In this document: positions 39,482-47,029 of the stretch, in pieces
How positions within the stretch are numbered: the stretch's first letter is position 1
How the letters are laid out: each line of letters begins with the position of its first letter
Assembly: GCF_024171605.1 (NCBI RefSeq)
Contig: NZ_JALKAA010000003.1
Span: forward strand, 186,001 to 250,000
Source of the DNA: Pontibacter sp. HSC-36F09
Lineage (GTDB): Bacteria > Bacteroidota > Bacteroidia > Cytophagales > Hymenobacteraceae
Direction: 5' to 3'
Length of the DNA: 64,000 nucleotides
Position numbers and translations under genes: made by a program
The notes under the pieces: model-generated
Seen by the model: only the letters and a program-made list of their open reading frames with translations
The model's database searches: none
What the model was told of the DNA's origin: nothing

Positions 39482-40168
39482 ATGAGACATGTCTTAAAAA
39501 TAGTTGTCAGCTTGGTTTTGCTTTCAGCCATTGTAGCTTGCACAAAAGAAGATATCGGTCCTCAAACGGTGTTAAAGGGACGTGTTTCGGATGACATTAG
39601 AGGTGTAAATATTGAAGGCTACAAAATCGTATTAGTTAAAAACTGGAGAAGCTGCGAGAATTTTATGTGTGGTTTGAATTCTGAAGAAGTAGCCACAGCT
39701 TATACTGATAGAAATGGGGAGTATTCAATTACGTTCAATTATAAGTTAAACGAAGGCGAAAGATACACGCTGTCAGAGCAATACTACGGAGCACCCTATT
39801 ACCCTGAATATTCAGAGCAAATAGAAATTGTGTCAGGCAAGACCAATACAGTAGACATAAATGCCTGGAAGCCTGTAGAATTAAACTTGAATGTGACAGT
39901 TTTAAATAACGATAGTCCACCCTTGATGATAAGAAATGAAATTGATGCCAGTAACAGTGCATTTCTTAACATAGTCAATATCTATGAAGAAAACATTACC
40001 AAAACATACACTTTAAGGTCTAAGCCCAATACTGATATCAAAATTATTTTCTGGTATTACACAGGTGATAACTCTTCTGGGACTTTGCACCAAAAAGAAT
40101 TTTCTTATCGCACAACTTTAGAAGATGTAACTACGCTGAGCTATAAGATTGATTGTTCCACTTTTTAA
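39482..40168 (+). CDS. Hypothetical lipoprotein between hutU and hutI
   Basis: 228 residues with signal peptide and lipobox (IVAC, Cys about residue 20). The mature part starts with a carboxypeptidase-regulatory or Ig-like strand pattern (VLKGRVSDDIRGVNIEGYKI, then ATAYTDRNGEYSITFNY) typical of Bacteroidota surface lipoproteins. No hut-related motif is visible. Its base composition is clearly more AT-rich than the flanking hut genes, which suggests later insertion. It lies between the hutU terminator and hutI. Confidence 0.7.
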   Translation: MRHVLKIVVSLVLLSAIVACTKEDIGPQTVLKGRVSDDIRGVNIEGYKIVLVKNWRSCENFMCGLNSEEVATAYTDRNGEYSITFNYKLNEGERYTLSEQYYGAPYYPEYSEQIEIVSGKTNTVDINAWKPVELNLNVTVLNNDSPPLMIRNEIDASNSAFLNIVNIYEENITKTYTLRSKPNTDIKIIFWYYTGDNSSGTLHQKEFSYRTTLEDVTTLSYKIDCSTF

Positions 40169-40242
40169 GGAAGTTAAAGGTAGCATTACTTTACCTAACA
40201 CATCAAAAAAGGCTCATAGCCCAACACACGCATAATAAAACT

Positions 40243-41487
40243 ATGAAACAGGATAACAACCATACCTTAATCGGTCCCTTCAAGCAGGTCGTTACAATGG
40301 CTAGCTTGCCGCAGGCGGGCCCGATTGTGGATGAAGAATTGGAGGTGCTCGATAACGCCGGCGTACTGGTCAATGATGGTCATATCGTGCTGGTCGGGAG
40401 GTATGATCAACTGTTGAAAATTGCGCAGGAAGAAGGCTATACCTTGCAGAAAGTTGCTGAGCCTATGGTGCTCCTGCCCGGCCTGATCGATGCGCATACA
40501 CACATCTGCTTTGCCGGCTCCCGCGCCAACGACTATGCCATGCGCGTCGCCGGTAAATCATACCTGGAGATTGCCCGCAGTGGGGGCGGTATATTGGATA
40601 GCGTCCGTAAAACCCGCGAAGCCAGTCTGGTAGAGTTGGTGGAACTGCTCAGGAAGCGCTGCGACCGTCATGTGGCAGAAGGAGTGACCACCTGCGAGGT
40701 AAAAAGCGGCTACGGCCTGACCACTGAGGAGGAATTGAAAATGCTCGAGGCGATTCAACTCGTCAACAATCACCATGTGCTGGAGCTTATACCTACTTGT
40801 CTGGCTGCCCACATGCGTCCCCCGGAGCACACCGACTCGCGGCTATACCTGCAGGAAGTTGTAACGCAGCTTTTGCCGCAGATTAAAGAACAAGGGCTTG
40901 CTAACCGGGTGGATATTTTCATCGAAGACACAGCTTTTAATGAAGAAGATTCGCTGGAGTACCTACATGCGGCCAGAGAAATGGGCTTCGAGATAACGGT
41001 GCACGCCGACCAATTCAGCACAGGTGGCAGCCGTATTGCGGCCGAAGCCGGGGCTGTCAGCGCTGACCATCTGGAGGCCAGTGGTGACGCAGAAATCGCT
41101 TTGATGCGGGAGGCCGGTGTGGTGGCCACGGTATTGCCGGGTGCGTCATTGGGGCTGGGTATGCACTACGCGCCGGCCCGCAAAATGCTCGACGGCGGTC
41201 TGTGCCTTGCCATTGCTACCGACTGGAATCCGGGTTCTGCGCCAATGGGTGATCTTTTGATGCAGGCCGCACTGCTGGGCGCAGCCGAAAAACTCACCAG
41301 CGCCGAAACGCTTGCAGGTATAACCGTTCGCGCCGCAAAAGCGCTGAATTTGTCTGATCGGGGCACAATTGAGAAAGGGCAGTTGGCGGACCTGATCGCC
41401 TTCCCAACTGACAACTACAAGGAAATCCTGTACCAACAAGGCAAACTAAAGCCGACTAAGGTATGGAAGCGAGGTATAGAGTTATAG
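40243..41487 (+). CDS. hutI: Imidazolonepropionase
   Basis: 414 residues from ATG 40243. An earlier ATG at 40153 would overlap the lipoprotein gene and adds a poor extension. It is an amidohydrolase-fold enzyme hydrolysing imidazolone propionate to N-formimidoylglutamate. Metal ligands appear in LIDAHTHICFAG (about 78-89), later VHADQFSTGG (about 252-261) and TDWNPGSAP (about 326). The segment EVKSGYGLTTEEELKML is conserved in HutI. It is cytoplasmic and lies 300 bases upstream of hutG, with repeats in the gap. Confidence 0.95.
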   Translation: MKQDNNHTLIGPFKQVVTMASLPQAGPIVDEELEVLDNAGVLVNDGHIVLVGRYDQLLKIAQEEGYTLQKVAEPMVLLPGLIDAHTHICFAGSRANDYAMRVAGKSYLEIARSGGGILDSVRKTREASLVELVELLRKRCDRHVAEGVTTCEVKSGYGLTTEEELKMLEAIQLVNNHHVLELIPTCLAAHMRPPEHTDSRLYLQEVVTQLLPQIKEQGLANRVDIFIEDTAFNEEDSLEYLHAAREMGFEITVHADQFSTGGSRIAAEAGAVSADHLEASGDAEIALMREAGVVATVLPGASLGLGMHYAPARKMLDGGLCLAIATDWNPGSAPMGDLLMQAALLGAAEKLTSAETLAGITVRAAKALNLSDRGTIEKGQLADLIAFPTDNYKEILYQQGKLKPTKVWKRGIEL

Positions 41488-41784
41488 CATCTGTTGCTGC
41501 CTAAATGGGCATTAGAACCCATCGGGAGGTATAGCTTTAAGTTATAACGCACCCCTGCCACTCATTAGGCAGGGCCGTTTCATTCTAAAAGCATGCTCTT
41601 AAGACTTATTGTCATTCTGTAAAGAAACTTGGTTGAAGGGAGGTTAAGCCTATACTACATGCTACCAAGATCCTTACAGGATGACAAAAAAGAGAATGAA
41701 ACGGACCAGCCTTCGAAGGGGACAGGGGGATAACAATCATTCCCAAACAACAATTTAACCATCAACAATTCAACCAATAAATAC
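41488..41784. other. Repeat-bearing gap between hutI and hutG
   Basis: 297 bases containing a weak hairpin (CCCTGCC / GGCAGGG near 41550-41575), a REP-like element at 41610-41686 and a CCTTCGAAGG-type repeat at 41705-41733. Confidence 0.6.
41610..41686. repeat. REP-like element with imperfect terminal inverted repeats
   Basis: TGTCATTCTGTAAAG at the left and CCTTACAGGATGACA at the right are inverted repeats with 13 of 15 positions paired, separated by 47 bases. Its form resembles short non-autonomous elements found in Bacteroidota genomes. Confidence 0.6.
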
Positions 41785-42759
41785 ATGTACAAACCTACAG
41801 CACCTGGCACCTGGAAAGGCAGAGTAGACGCTACTGATGGCGAGGAAGGAAAGCGTTGGCACCAAGGTATACAGTTGCTCAATTTGAGTGAAGCGACTGA
41901 ACCGGCCGAAGCTGAACAGGCGATTGCTTTTCTGGGTTTCTGCTGCGATGAGGGAGTACGGCGGAATCAGGGGAGGGAAGGAGCGGTGCAGGGACCACCA
42001 GCGCTGCGGCAGGCCATGGCTTCGTTTGCCTGGCACCTGGAGGAAGGCACTGCTTTGCTAGACGCCGGGGATGTATACTGCACCAACCAGAACCTGGAAG
42101 AGGCCCAGAATCAACTCGGCAAAAAGGTACACGCGCTGCTGACAAACACCTATAAAACGATCATCCTTGGAGGAGGGCACGAAACAGCTTACGGACACTT
42201 CCTGGGGATAAAACAGGCGCTGCCTGCAGACAAGCAACTTGGCATTATCAACTTCGATGCTCACTTCGATCTGCGGAGCTACGAGAAACAGTCAAGTTCC
42301 GGCACGCCCTTTCTGCAAATGGCCGACGATTTGATAAACAGCAACCAGGAGTTCAATTACTTATGCCTGGGTATACAGCAATATGGCAACACGCAAAAAC
42401 TCTTCAACACAGCCAGGGAGCATGGCGCTGATTACGTGTTCGCACCCGCCATGCAGGTATACAATTATGAAGTGCTGCGCGAGAAACTACAGCAATTTAT
42501 GGCGCTGGTGGATGTGCTGTATGTGAGCATTGACCTGGATGTATTTGCAGCGGCCTATGCTCCCGGCGTGAGCGCCCCGGCTGCCCTGGGTATACATCCG
42601 GAAATTGCCCTGATCCTGCTACAGGAGATCATCAGCAGCGGCAAACTGCTCACCCTGGATGTGGTAGAACTTAACCCGACGCTCGACCTCGATAATCGCA
42701 CCGCCAAACTCGCGGCCTCGCTACTCTACCATGTGGTGCAGCAATGGATTCAGGTATAG
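41785..42759 (+). CDS. hutG: Formimidoylglutamase (arginase family)
   Basis: 324-residue ureohydrolase-fold enzyme, last step of the hut pathway (formimidoylglutamate to glutamate and formamide). Metal-binding motifs are GGGHETAYGHFLG (about 130-142), NFDAHFDLR (about 155-163, Asp-x-His-x-Asp) and SIDLDVFAAAYAPGVSAPA (about 251-269, Asp-x-Asp). The context beside hutU and hutI favours HutG over arginase or agmatinase. No hutH or hutC is in this window. Confidence 0.9.
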   Translation: MYKPTAPGTWKGRVDATDGEEGKRWHQGIQLLNLSEATEPAEAEQAIAFLGFCCDEGVRRNQGREGAVQGPPALRQAMASFAWHLEEGTALLDAGDVYCTNQNLEEAQNQLGKKVHALLTNTYKTIILGGGHETAYGHFLGIKQALPADKQLGIINFDAHFDLRSYEKQSSSGTPFLQMADDLINSNQEFNYLCLGIQQYGNTQKLFNTAREHGADYVFAPAMQVYNYEVLREKLQQFMALVDVLYVSIDLDVFAAAYAPGVSAPAALGIHPEIALILLQEIISSGKLLTLDVVELNPTLDLDNRTAKLAASLLYHVVQQWIQV

Positions 42760-42777
42760 GCTCCTTTCATCTTATGC

Positions 42778-42830
42778 AGTAAACACAAGCGCCCCGCCAC
42801 AGAATCTGCAGCGGGGCGCTTGTGTTTACT
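42778..42830. terminator. Long bidirectional hairpin terminator
   Basis: A 20-base perfect stem from AGTAAACACAAGCGCCCCGC to its complement, with a 13-base loop, between convergent genes. It is exceptionally long for a terminator. Confidence 0.85.
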
Positions 42831-42838
42831 GTAAAATA

Positions 42839-43240
42839 CTAACGACCGACCTTGAACTTAGTCCAGTAAGTCGTGTCAGGTGTGATCACTTCTACCTGAT
42901 AGGTGTCCGGCCGCAACTTGCCCAGATCAAAGCGCCAGGCGGTTTCTTTTTTAGCTACGCTGACAGGCTTCTTATAGACAAGTCTACCCGCCTTGTTTTT
43001 CACTTCCAATCGTGCGTTTTCAGTTAGCACCTGGTTGAAGTCCAGCACAAAAGTGCCTTTCTTGGTAGGGTTCAGAAATATACCCGACAACGTTTCCATG
43101 CGGGTGATAGTGTCCTTTTTAGCTACCTTGAGTTGGTCCTGCTCCACGGGTGGGAGTTGGGTTGAGGTTCCCTGCGCCATGGCGCTGAAACCGGCCAGTA
43201 GCACTGCACCAGCCAGTAAGTACGTTTGTTTCATCTTCAT
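42839..43240 (-). CDS. Small exported beta-sandwich-like protein
   Basis: 133 residues with a signal peptide (about 1-22, ending SAMAQ). The mature sequence ENARLEVKNKAGRLVYKKPV followed by FDLGKLRPDTYQVEV resembles the strand pattern of T9SS C-terminal sorting-like domains, but there is no large passenger. It is probably periplasmic or surface-associated. I do not assign a function. It is convergent with hutG and sits 98 bases upstream of the SMP-30 lipoprotein stop. Confidence 0.7.
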   Translation of the reverse strand: MKMKQTYLLAGAVLLAGFSAMAQGTSTQLPPVEQDQLKVAKKDTITRMETLSGIFLNPTKKGTFVLDFNQVLTENARLEVKNKAGRLVYKKPVSVAKKETAWRFDLGKLRPDTYQVEVITPDTTYWTKFKVGR

Positions 43241-43337
43241 ATTTTATCTCCAGCACTTTAGGTATACCGGACCTATACATAATTTAAGCCAGATTTTTCC
43301 TGTATTAGAAAATTTCTTTAAAAACAGTGCAATTTTT

Positions 43338-44207
43338 TTAGAATGTTACCCGGTAAGCGATCACGCGGTTGTCGAAAAAGGTGGGAACATAAAGCAGGCC
43401 CTGCTCTTCGGAGTAGTAAACATCCGCAGCGTTAATTTTCTTGTTCTTTGTATCCTGTATTTTCCAGTTGCGGCCATTCGTGTCGACGTAGTAGAGTTCA
43501 CCGTTCCAATTCGACACCACATAGCCATCCGCACTGACGCGGGCTATCCCATCTGCCGACGGAATCTTATCGGTCCAGTCCGTGAATTCTTTTTGTTCCG
43601 TATCCAGGAAGCGGACTTTGCCTGTGTTGAAGGACGCCACGATCAGGCGGTTATTGTCATACAGCAACCCGTTCGGGCGCTCACGTTTGGTGTCGAGCCA
43701 GTGACTCACGCGGCCATTTCGGAACAGATAAATGGCACCACGCTGTGAATCTGACACATATACATTGCCGGCATCGTCCACTGTCACGTCATTGAGCATC
43801 TGGGCTTTGTCAGCTTTGTGGCGGGCCAGCACAGCACCAGTCTGGGTGGCGATGGCGACGATCTCGTCCATGTCCGCTACATAGAGAATGTTGTTGTGCA
43901 GTGCCAGTCCCTTAGGGTCGTTCAATCCTGAAACCCAGTACAGCTGCTCTACATCGCCATTGGGACTAAGTCGGGAGATAAAGCCGTCACCATCTTTGCG
44001 GTCTTTGCTGGATTCGTTGATGTTAGAGACGTAGAGCACATTGCGCTCCCGGTCAAAGACCACAGATTCAGGGGAGCGCAGGGTGTTGTCTGTGGCCCAG
44101 ACTTCGGTTAACGTTACCGGGCCTTTGGAGGAAAAGAGTCCGCCACTGCAGCCCTGAAGGGAAAGTGCGGTCAGTAAGATCAGACTAAGGAATGAGAATG
44201 GTCGCAT
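43338..44207 (-). CDS. SMP-30/NHL-like beta-propeller lipoprotein
   Basis: 289 residues with lipobox (LQGC, Cys about residue 20). Repeated blades are seen (SPESVVFDRERNVLYVSNIN, DPKGLALHNNILYVADMD, LNDVTVDDAGNVYVSDSQRG, RPNGLLYDNNRLIVASFN), a six-bladed SMP-30/gluconolactonase or NHL-like propeller. Unlike the cytoplasmic SMP-30 at 29519, it is exported and membrane-anchored. Substrate binding cannot be judged. It lies 48 bases downstream of the menE end on the minus strand. Confidence 0.85.
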   Translation of the reverse strand: MRPFSFLSLILLTALSLQGCSGGLFSSKGPVTLTEVWATDNTLRSPESVVFDRERNVLYVSNINESSKDRKDGDGFISRLSPNGDVEQLYWVSGLNDPKGLALHNNILYVADMDEIVAIATQTGAVLARHKADKAQMLNDVTVDDAGNVYVSDSQRGAIYLFRNGRVSHWLDTKRERPNGLLYDNNRLIVASFNTGKVRFLDTEQKEFTDWTDKIPSADGIARVSADGYVVSNWNGELYYVDTNGRNWKIQDTKNKKINAADVYYSEEQGLLYVPTFFDNRVIAYRVTF

Positions 44208-44255
44208 AGTAAGGAGTTTTGTTTTACCCTACTACGCGATAGCGTCCTACCTGTT

Positions 44256-45368
44256 CTAGTCAGTTTCCAGCCCCAGCTTCTGCATGGTGCGTAGGCGGGA
44301 TACTTTGCCGGTGGCTGTCTCAGAGAAAGTGGGACTATAGTACACCTCTTTCGGCATTTCGAACTTGTGCAGAAGGTTGCGCATTTTATCCATTACCTGC
44401 TGCTCAGCTTCTTCAGGCAGTGGTTTGCCTTCCAGTACCAGAATTACTTTTTCACCCAGCAGTTCGTCGGGCTGGGAGGCCACAAAGAAGCGTGGCGCCT
44501 GCTCCAACTCGGCAAGTGCTTCTGAAACGGCTACTTCCACTACTTCCGTTTGCACTTTTACACCACCAGTGTTGATGGTATTGTCCGCGCGGCCAATCCA
44601 GCGGAAGCGGGTTGGGGTGAGGATCTCGACAATGTCATTGGTCACCAGCATTTCGTTTGCGGTGAGGTCTCCTGTAATTGTAAGGCAGCCCCGGTTATCC
44701 TGGCCGATGGTTACGCCCTCAATGGTTTCGTAATAGTCGGCAGCATTAGGGCCGTTGAGCAGGCGCAGGGCAATGTGCGAAGCTGTTTCCGTCATGCCAT
44801 AGGTATGGTACAACGGCACTCGCAGTTGCTGCAATTCGCGCTGCAACGAAAAACTGACCGGAGCACCCCCAACCAGTATCGCTTTCATGTTATCCAGGCG
44901 CTCCAACGCATCGCCGTGCTCATGCAGAATGGTCTGCAACTGCATCGGCACAAAAGAAGAGAAGTGATATATTACGTCAGCGGGGGTAAGGGTGAGTGGA
45001 TTTCCGACGGGCTCCACAATCGTCATCTGCATATCTGCCAGCAGCCCGCGTACGATCATCATCATGCCAGCAATGTACTCAGTGTTGAGGCATACCAGCA
45101 TGTGCTCATCTGCCTTCAGACCCAGTAACTTGATGGTGCGCCGGGCGCTGAGTTCCATCTGCTTGCGGGCGAGCGTGATCTGTTTTGGCGTGCCGGTAGA
45201 GCCGGAGGTATGGATAGGAAACTCCTGTACGCCATTGAGCCAGTCGCGGCAGAATTCGAGGGTTTTCGCTTCGTAGCCATTAAGCGGTACGCTGTTGCGG
45301 AAAGAATAGGCCGCTATTTCGTCGTAGAAAAACTTATTTCCATTTAGGGTCAGGAACCTTTGCGTCAT
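44256..45368 (-). CDS. menE: o-Succinylbenzoate-CoA ligase-like AMP-binding protein
   Basis: 370 residues from ATG 45368 (MTQRFLTLNGNKFF); the upstream ATG adds an unlikely 11-residue extension. The adenylate-forming P-loop is HTSGSTGTPKQITLAR (about 58-73) and a later box is LYHTYGMTETASHIAL. The hinge region is WIGRADNTINTGGVKV, with the C-terminal KVSRLRTM Lys. It is much shorter than acyl-CoA synthetases, as is usual for Bacteroidota MenE. It activates o-succinylbenzoate for menaquinone synthesis. The call is supported by menD and menF nearby. Confidence 0.85.
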   Translation of the reverse strand: MTQRFLTLNGNKFFYDEIAAYSFRNSVPLNGYEAKTLEFCRDWLNGVQEFPIHTSGSTGTPKQITLARKQMELSARRTIKLLGLKADEHMLVCLNTEYIAGMMMIVRGLLADMQMTIVEPVGNPLTLTPADVIYHFSSFVPMQLQTILHEHGDALERLDNMKAILVGGAPVSFSLQRELQQLRVPLYHTYGMTETASHIALRLLNGPNAADYYETIEGVTIGQDNRGCLTITGDLTANEMLVTNDIVEILTPTRFRWIGRADNTINTGGVKVQTEVVEVAVSEALAELEQAPRFFVASQPDELLGEKVILVLEGKPLPEEAEQQVMDKMRNLLHKFEMPKEVYYSPTFSETATGKVSRLRTMQKLGLETD

Positions 45369-45816
45369 GGGGTGTCTCAGTAGTTGAAGCATGAGCAGCA
45401 TCCATACTGCCTTGCCACGTGTTCATTTTTCTTTCCGGAGTCTGGCAGGTATAGCCTGCAACTCGTCAATGCTTTTTATACCTTACGCTTTAGCGTGCCG
45501 TCCGACTATCCGTACGTTTTATTCGCAGGTATAGCCATCGTGAATTTTGCTCAAAATTACGAGAATCGGGTATTAAGACCTAAATAAGGGAGTGTATAAA
45601 TTTAGGTAAGCGCTCCGCAAAGCGACCTGTTCTGTACTAACACAAATTTGAGTGAAAGAAATGCTACCACTTTCCTGTGCATTAGGTATAACGGGAGCTT
45701 ATGGATTAATTGATGTCGGGCGGGTGTACCTCTCTTTCCCTTCTCTTTGGCTAGAGAAAGCAACCGATGCAGGCGTCCCTAATTGGCAGGTATAGCTCAG
45801 AATCAACCCCTCAAGA
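45369..45816. other. Intergenic region upstream of menE
   Basis: 448 bases with four or five AGGTATA-motif copies (45451, 45477, 45527, 45683 and 45788 regions). An open frame at 45384-45587 on the plus strand has no family likeness. No terminator of note was seen. Confidence 0.5.
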
Positions 45817-46272
45817 CTAATAAAGTATGTCCCTCTCTGGTCGGCTGATCAGGTTGTCCACAGAAAGGCGGCCGGAGCCCAGGATCAAGAAGACGATCAG
45901 CAGGATCAGGACAATGACAGATGACCAGAGCTCGGTGTTCTCAGAGTAAAAGCCCCGCTGCGGGTTGATAAAGAAGACGGCGCCCAGCAGGATGGGTATC
46001 TGAAAGAGGATGGCGATGCGCGTTACCAGGCCCATGGCAATAAGCAGGCCGCCTACCAAGTGCACGAAAGCCACATAATGGGCCAATCCCAACGACACCC
46101 ACTGAAACTGGCTGTGGCTCATGATGCTTTGCAGTGCTTCTGTATCCTGAATAAACATGACGCCTTTCACGAATAAAAAGATACCCAGCGCCATGCGCAG
46201 AAAGTCTACCCAAACCGGATGGTGTGTATCAGCCCAATGCTCAATCCGGTGCATGTCTTGCGTTAAGTTCAT
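45817..46272 (-). CDS. DoxX-family membrane protein
   Basis: 151 residues with four hydrophobic segments (about 23-41, 63-85, 87-106, 120-140). The pattern FLRMALGIFLFVKGVMFIQ and VHLVGGLLIAMGLVTRIA matches DoxX/DUF417-type membrane proteins. The function is unknown, and proteins of this family occur near respiratory or quinone genes. Here it lies between menE and menD, separated by repeats, so no operon can be claimed. Confidence 0.82.
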   Translation of the reverse strand: MNLTQDMHRIEHWADTHHPVWVDFLRMALGIFLFVKGVMFIQDTEALQSIMSHSQFQWVSLGLAHYVAFVHLVGGLLIAMGLVTRIAILFQIPILLGAVFFINPQRGFYSENTELWSSVIVLILLIVFLILGSGRLSVDNLISRPERDILY

Positions 46273-46409
46273 GGCTGTAAAGTTTTAGGTTTAACAAATT
46301 GGTGTACAATTGTTTAAACGAATTGTGCTGTTAAATGGATGATTTAATAATGGATATATCGAGGGGGGAGTTTTTCGTCTAAGCGTTTGCATTGTAGCTC
46401 GTGCCATTT

Positions 46410-46565
46410 GCAGGTATAGCAAACAGTGTTGTTTTATAGCTTGCCCTGGCCGGGCGGGCCCTACTTTTTTCCTTGATGAAAAAAGTAGGCAAAAAAATCA
46501 AGACGCTCCAAACTCGCTGAACGCTCCACTGTTCGAGCGTTCAGCGAGTTTGGAGCGTCAAAGGG
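46410..46565 (+). repeat. Long dispersed repeat, copy B, with large hairpin
   Basis: Collinear with 36490-36630. At 46502-46526 and 46535-46559 it contains a perfect 25-base inverted repeat with an eight-base loop. Copy A lacks the second arm. Confidence 0.85.
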
Positions 46566-46681
46566 TGCACCGGGCACAACTATCTGCTTTGTAGCTGGCG
46601 TGCAAGTTAGTCTTTCTATACCTGCCAGTGGTCTGATACAATAACTACGAAACTTATACCTGTACTGTAGTATCAGCAGGC

Positions 46682-46942
46682 TCCCCTCCTTAGACAAGGA
46701 GGGGCAGGGGTGGTTGGACCCGGTACAGCCAATGGAGTACAGCAAGCAGATACAAGGTTTTATGCCTGACACTGGCAGTAGCTCAAAGTCCCCTTCGAAC
46801 GGGGCTGGGGGATGTTTATCGTGCACGAAAACTCCTTCCTCTTTTCTTAGGGGAAGGTTGGGATGGGGTAATTTTCCTACAACGCCTAGAACTATAAAAT
46901 GGAAGCTGCAGAAATTCTTCTCTCGGGTGGGGCAGGGGTGGG
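46682..46942. repeat. Cluster of short CCCCTT/AAGGGG repeats
   Basis: At least four related units, each a short palindrome of the form CCCCTCCTT...AAGGAGGGG or CCCCTTCGAACGGGG followed by GGCTGGGG or GGCAGGGG. Others lie at 36765-36790 and 41705-41733. They are probably a family of small mobile or REP-like elements. Confidence 0.65.
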
Positions 46943-47029
46943 TATAATCGTGCACCAAATTCATGTTAATCCTGCAAATCCCTTGGCAAGGGCCTCTATT
47001 AAAAGACTCTAACTATACCTCCCTATACC

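Larger units (their letters stand above)
46273..47029. other. Repeat cluster between DoxX and menD
   Basis: 757 bases composed largely of dispersed repeats: the long repeat copy B with its 25-base-pair hairpin (46410-46565), several CCCC/GGGG short repeats (46682-46712, 46789-46815, 46850-46880, 46917-46942), and a GTGCACCAAATTCA block shared with 20536. Open frames here are repeat-derived. Confidence 0.75.

Noticed and set aside
45384..45587. 67-residue plus-strand open frame upstream of menE
   Set aside because: No family resemblance, overlaps the menE start region, and contains several iterated motifs.
46461..46964. 167-residue minus-strand open frame
   Set aside because: It runs through the repeat cluster and hairpin, and its protein text is translated repeats.
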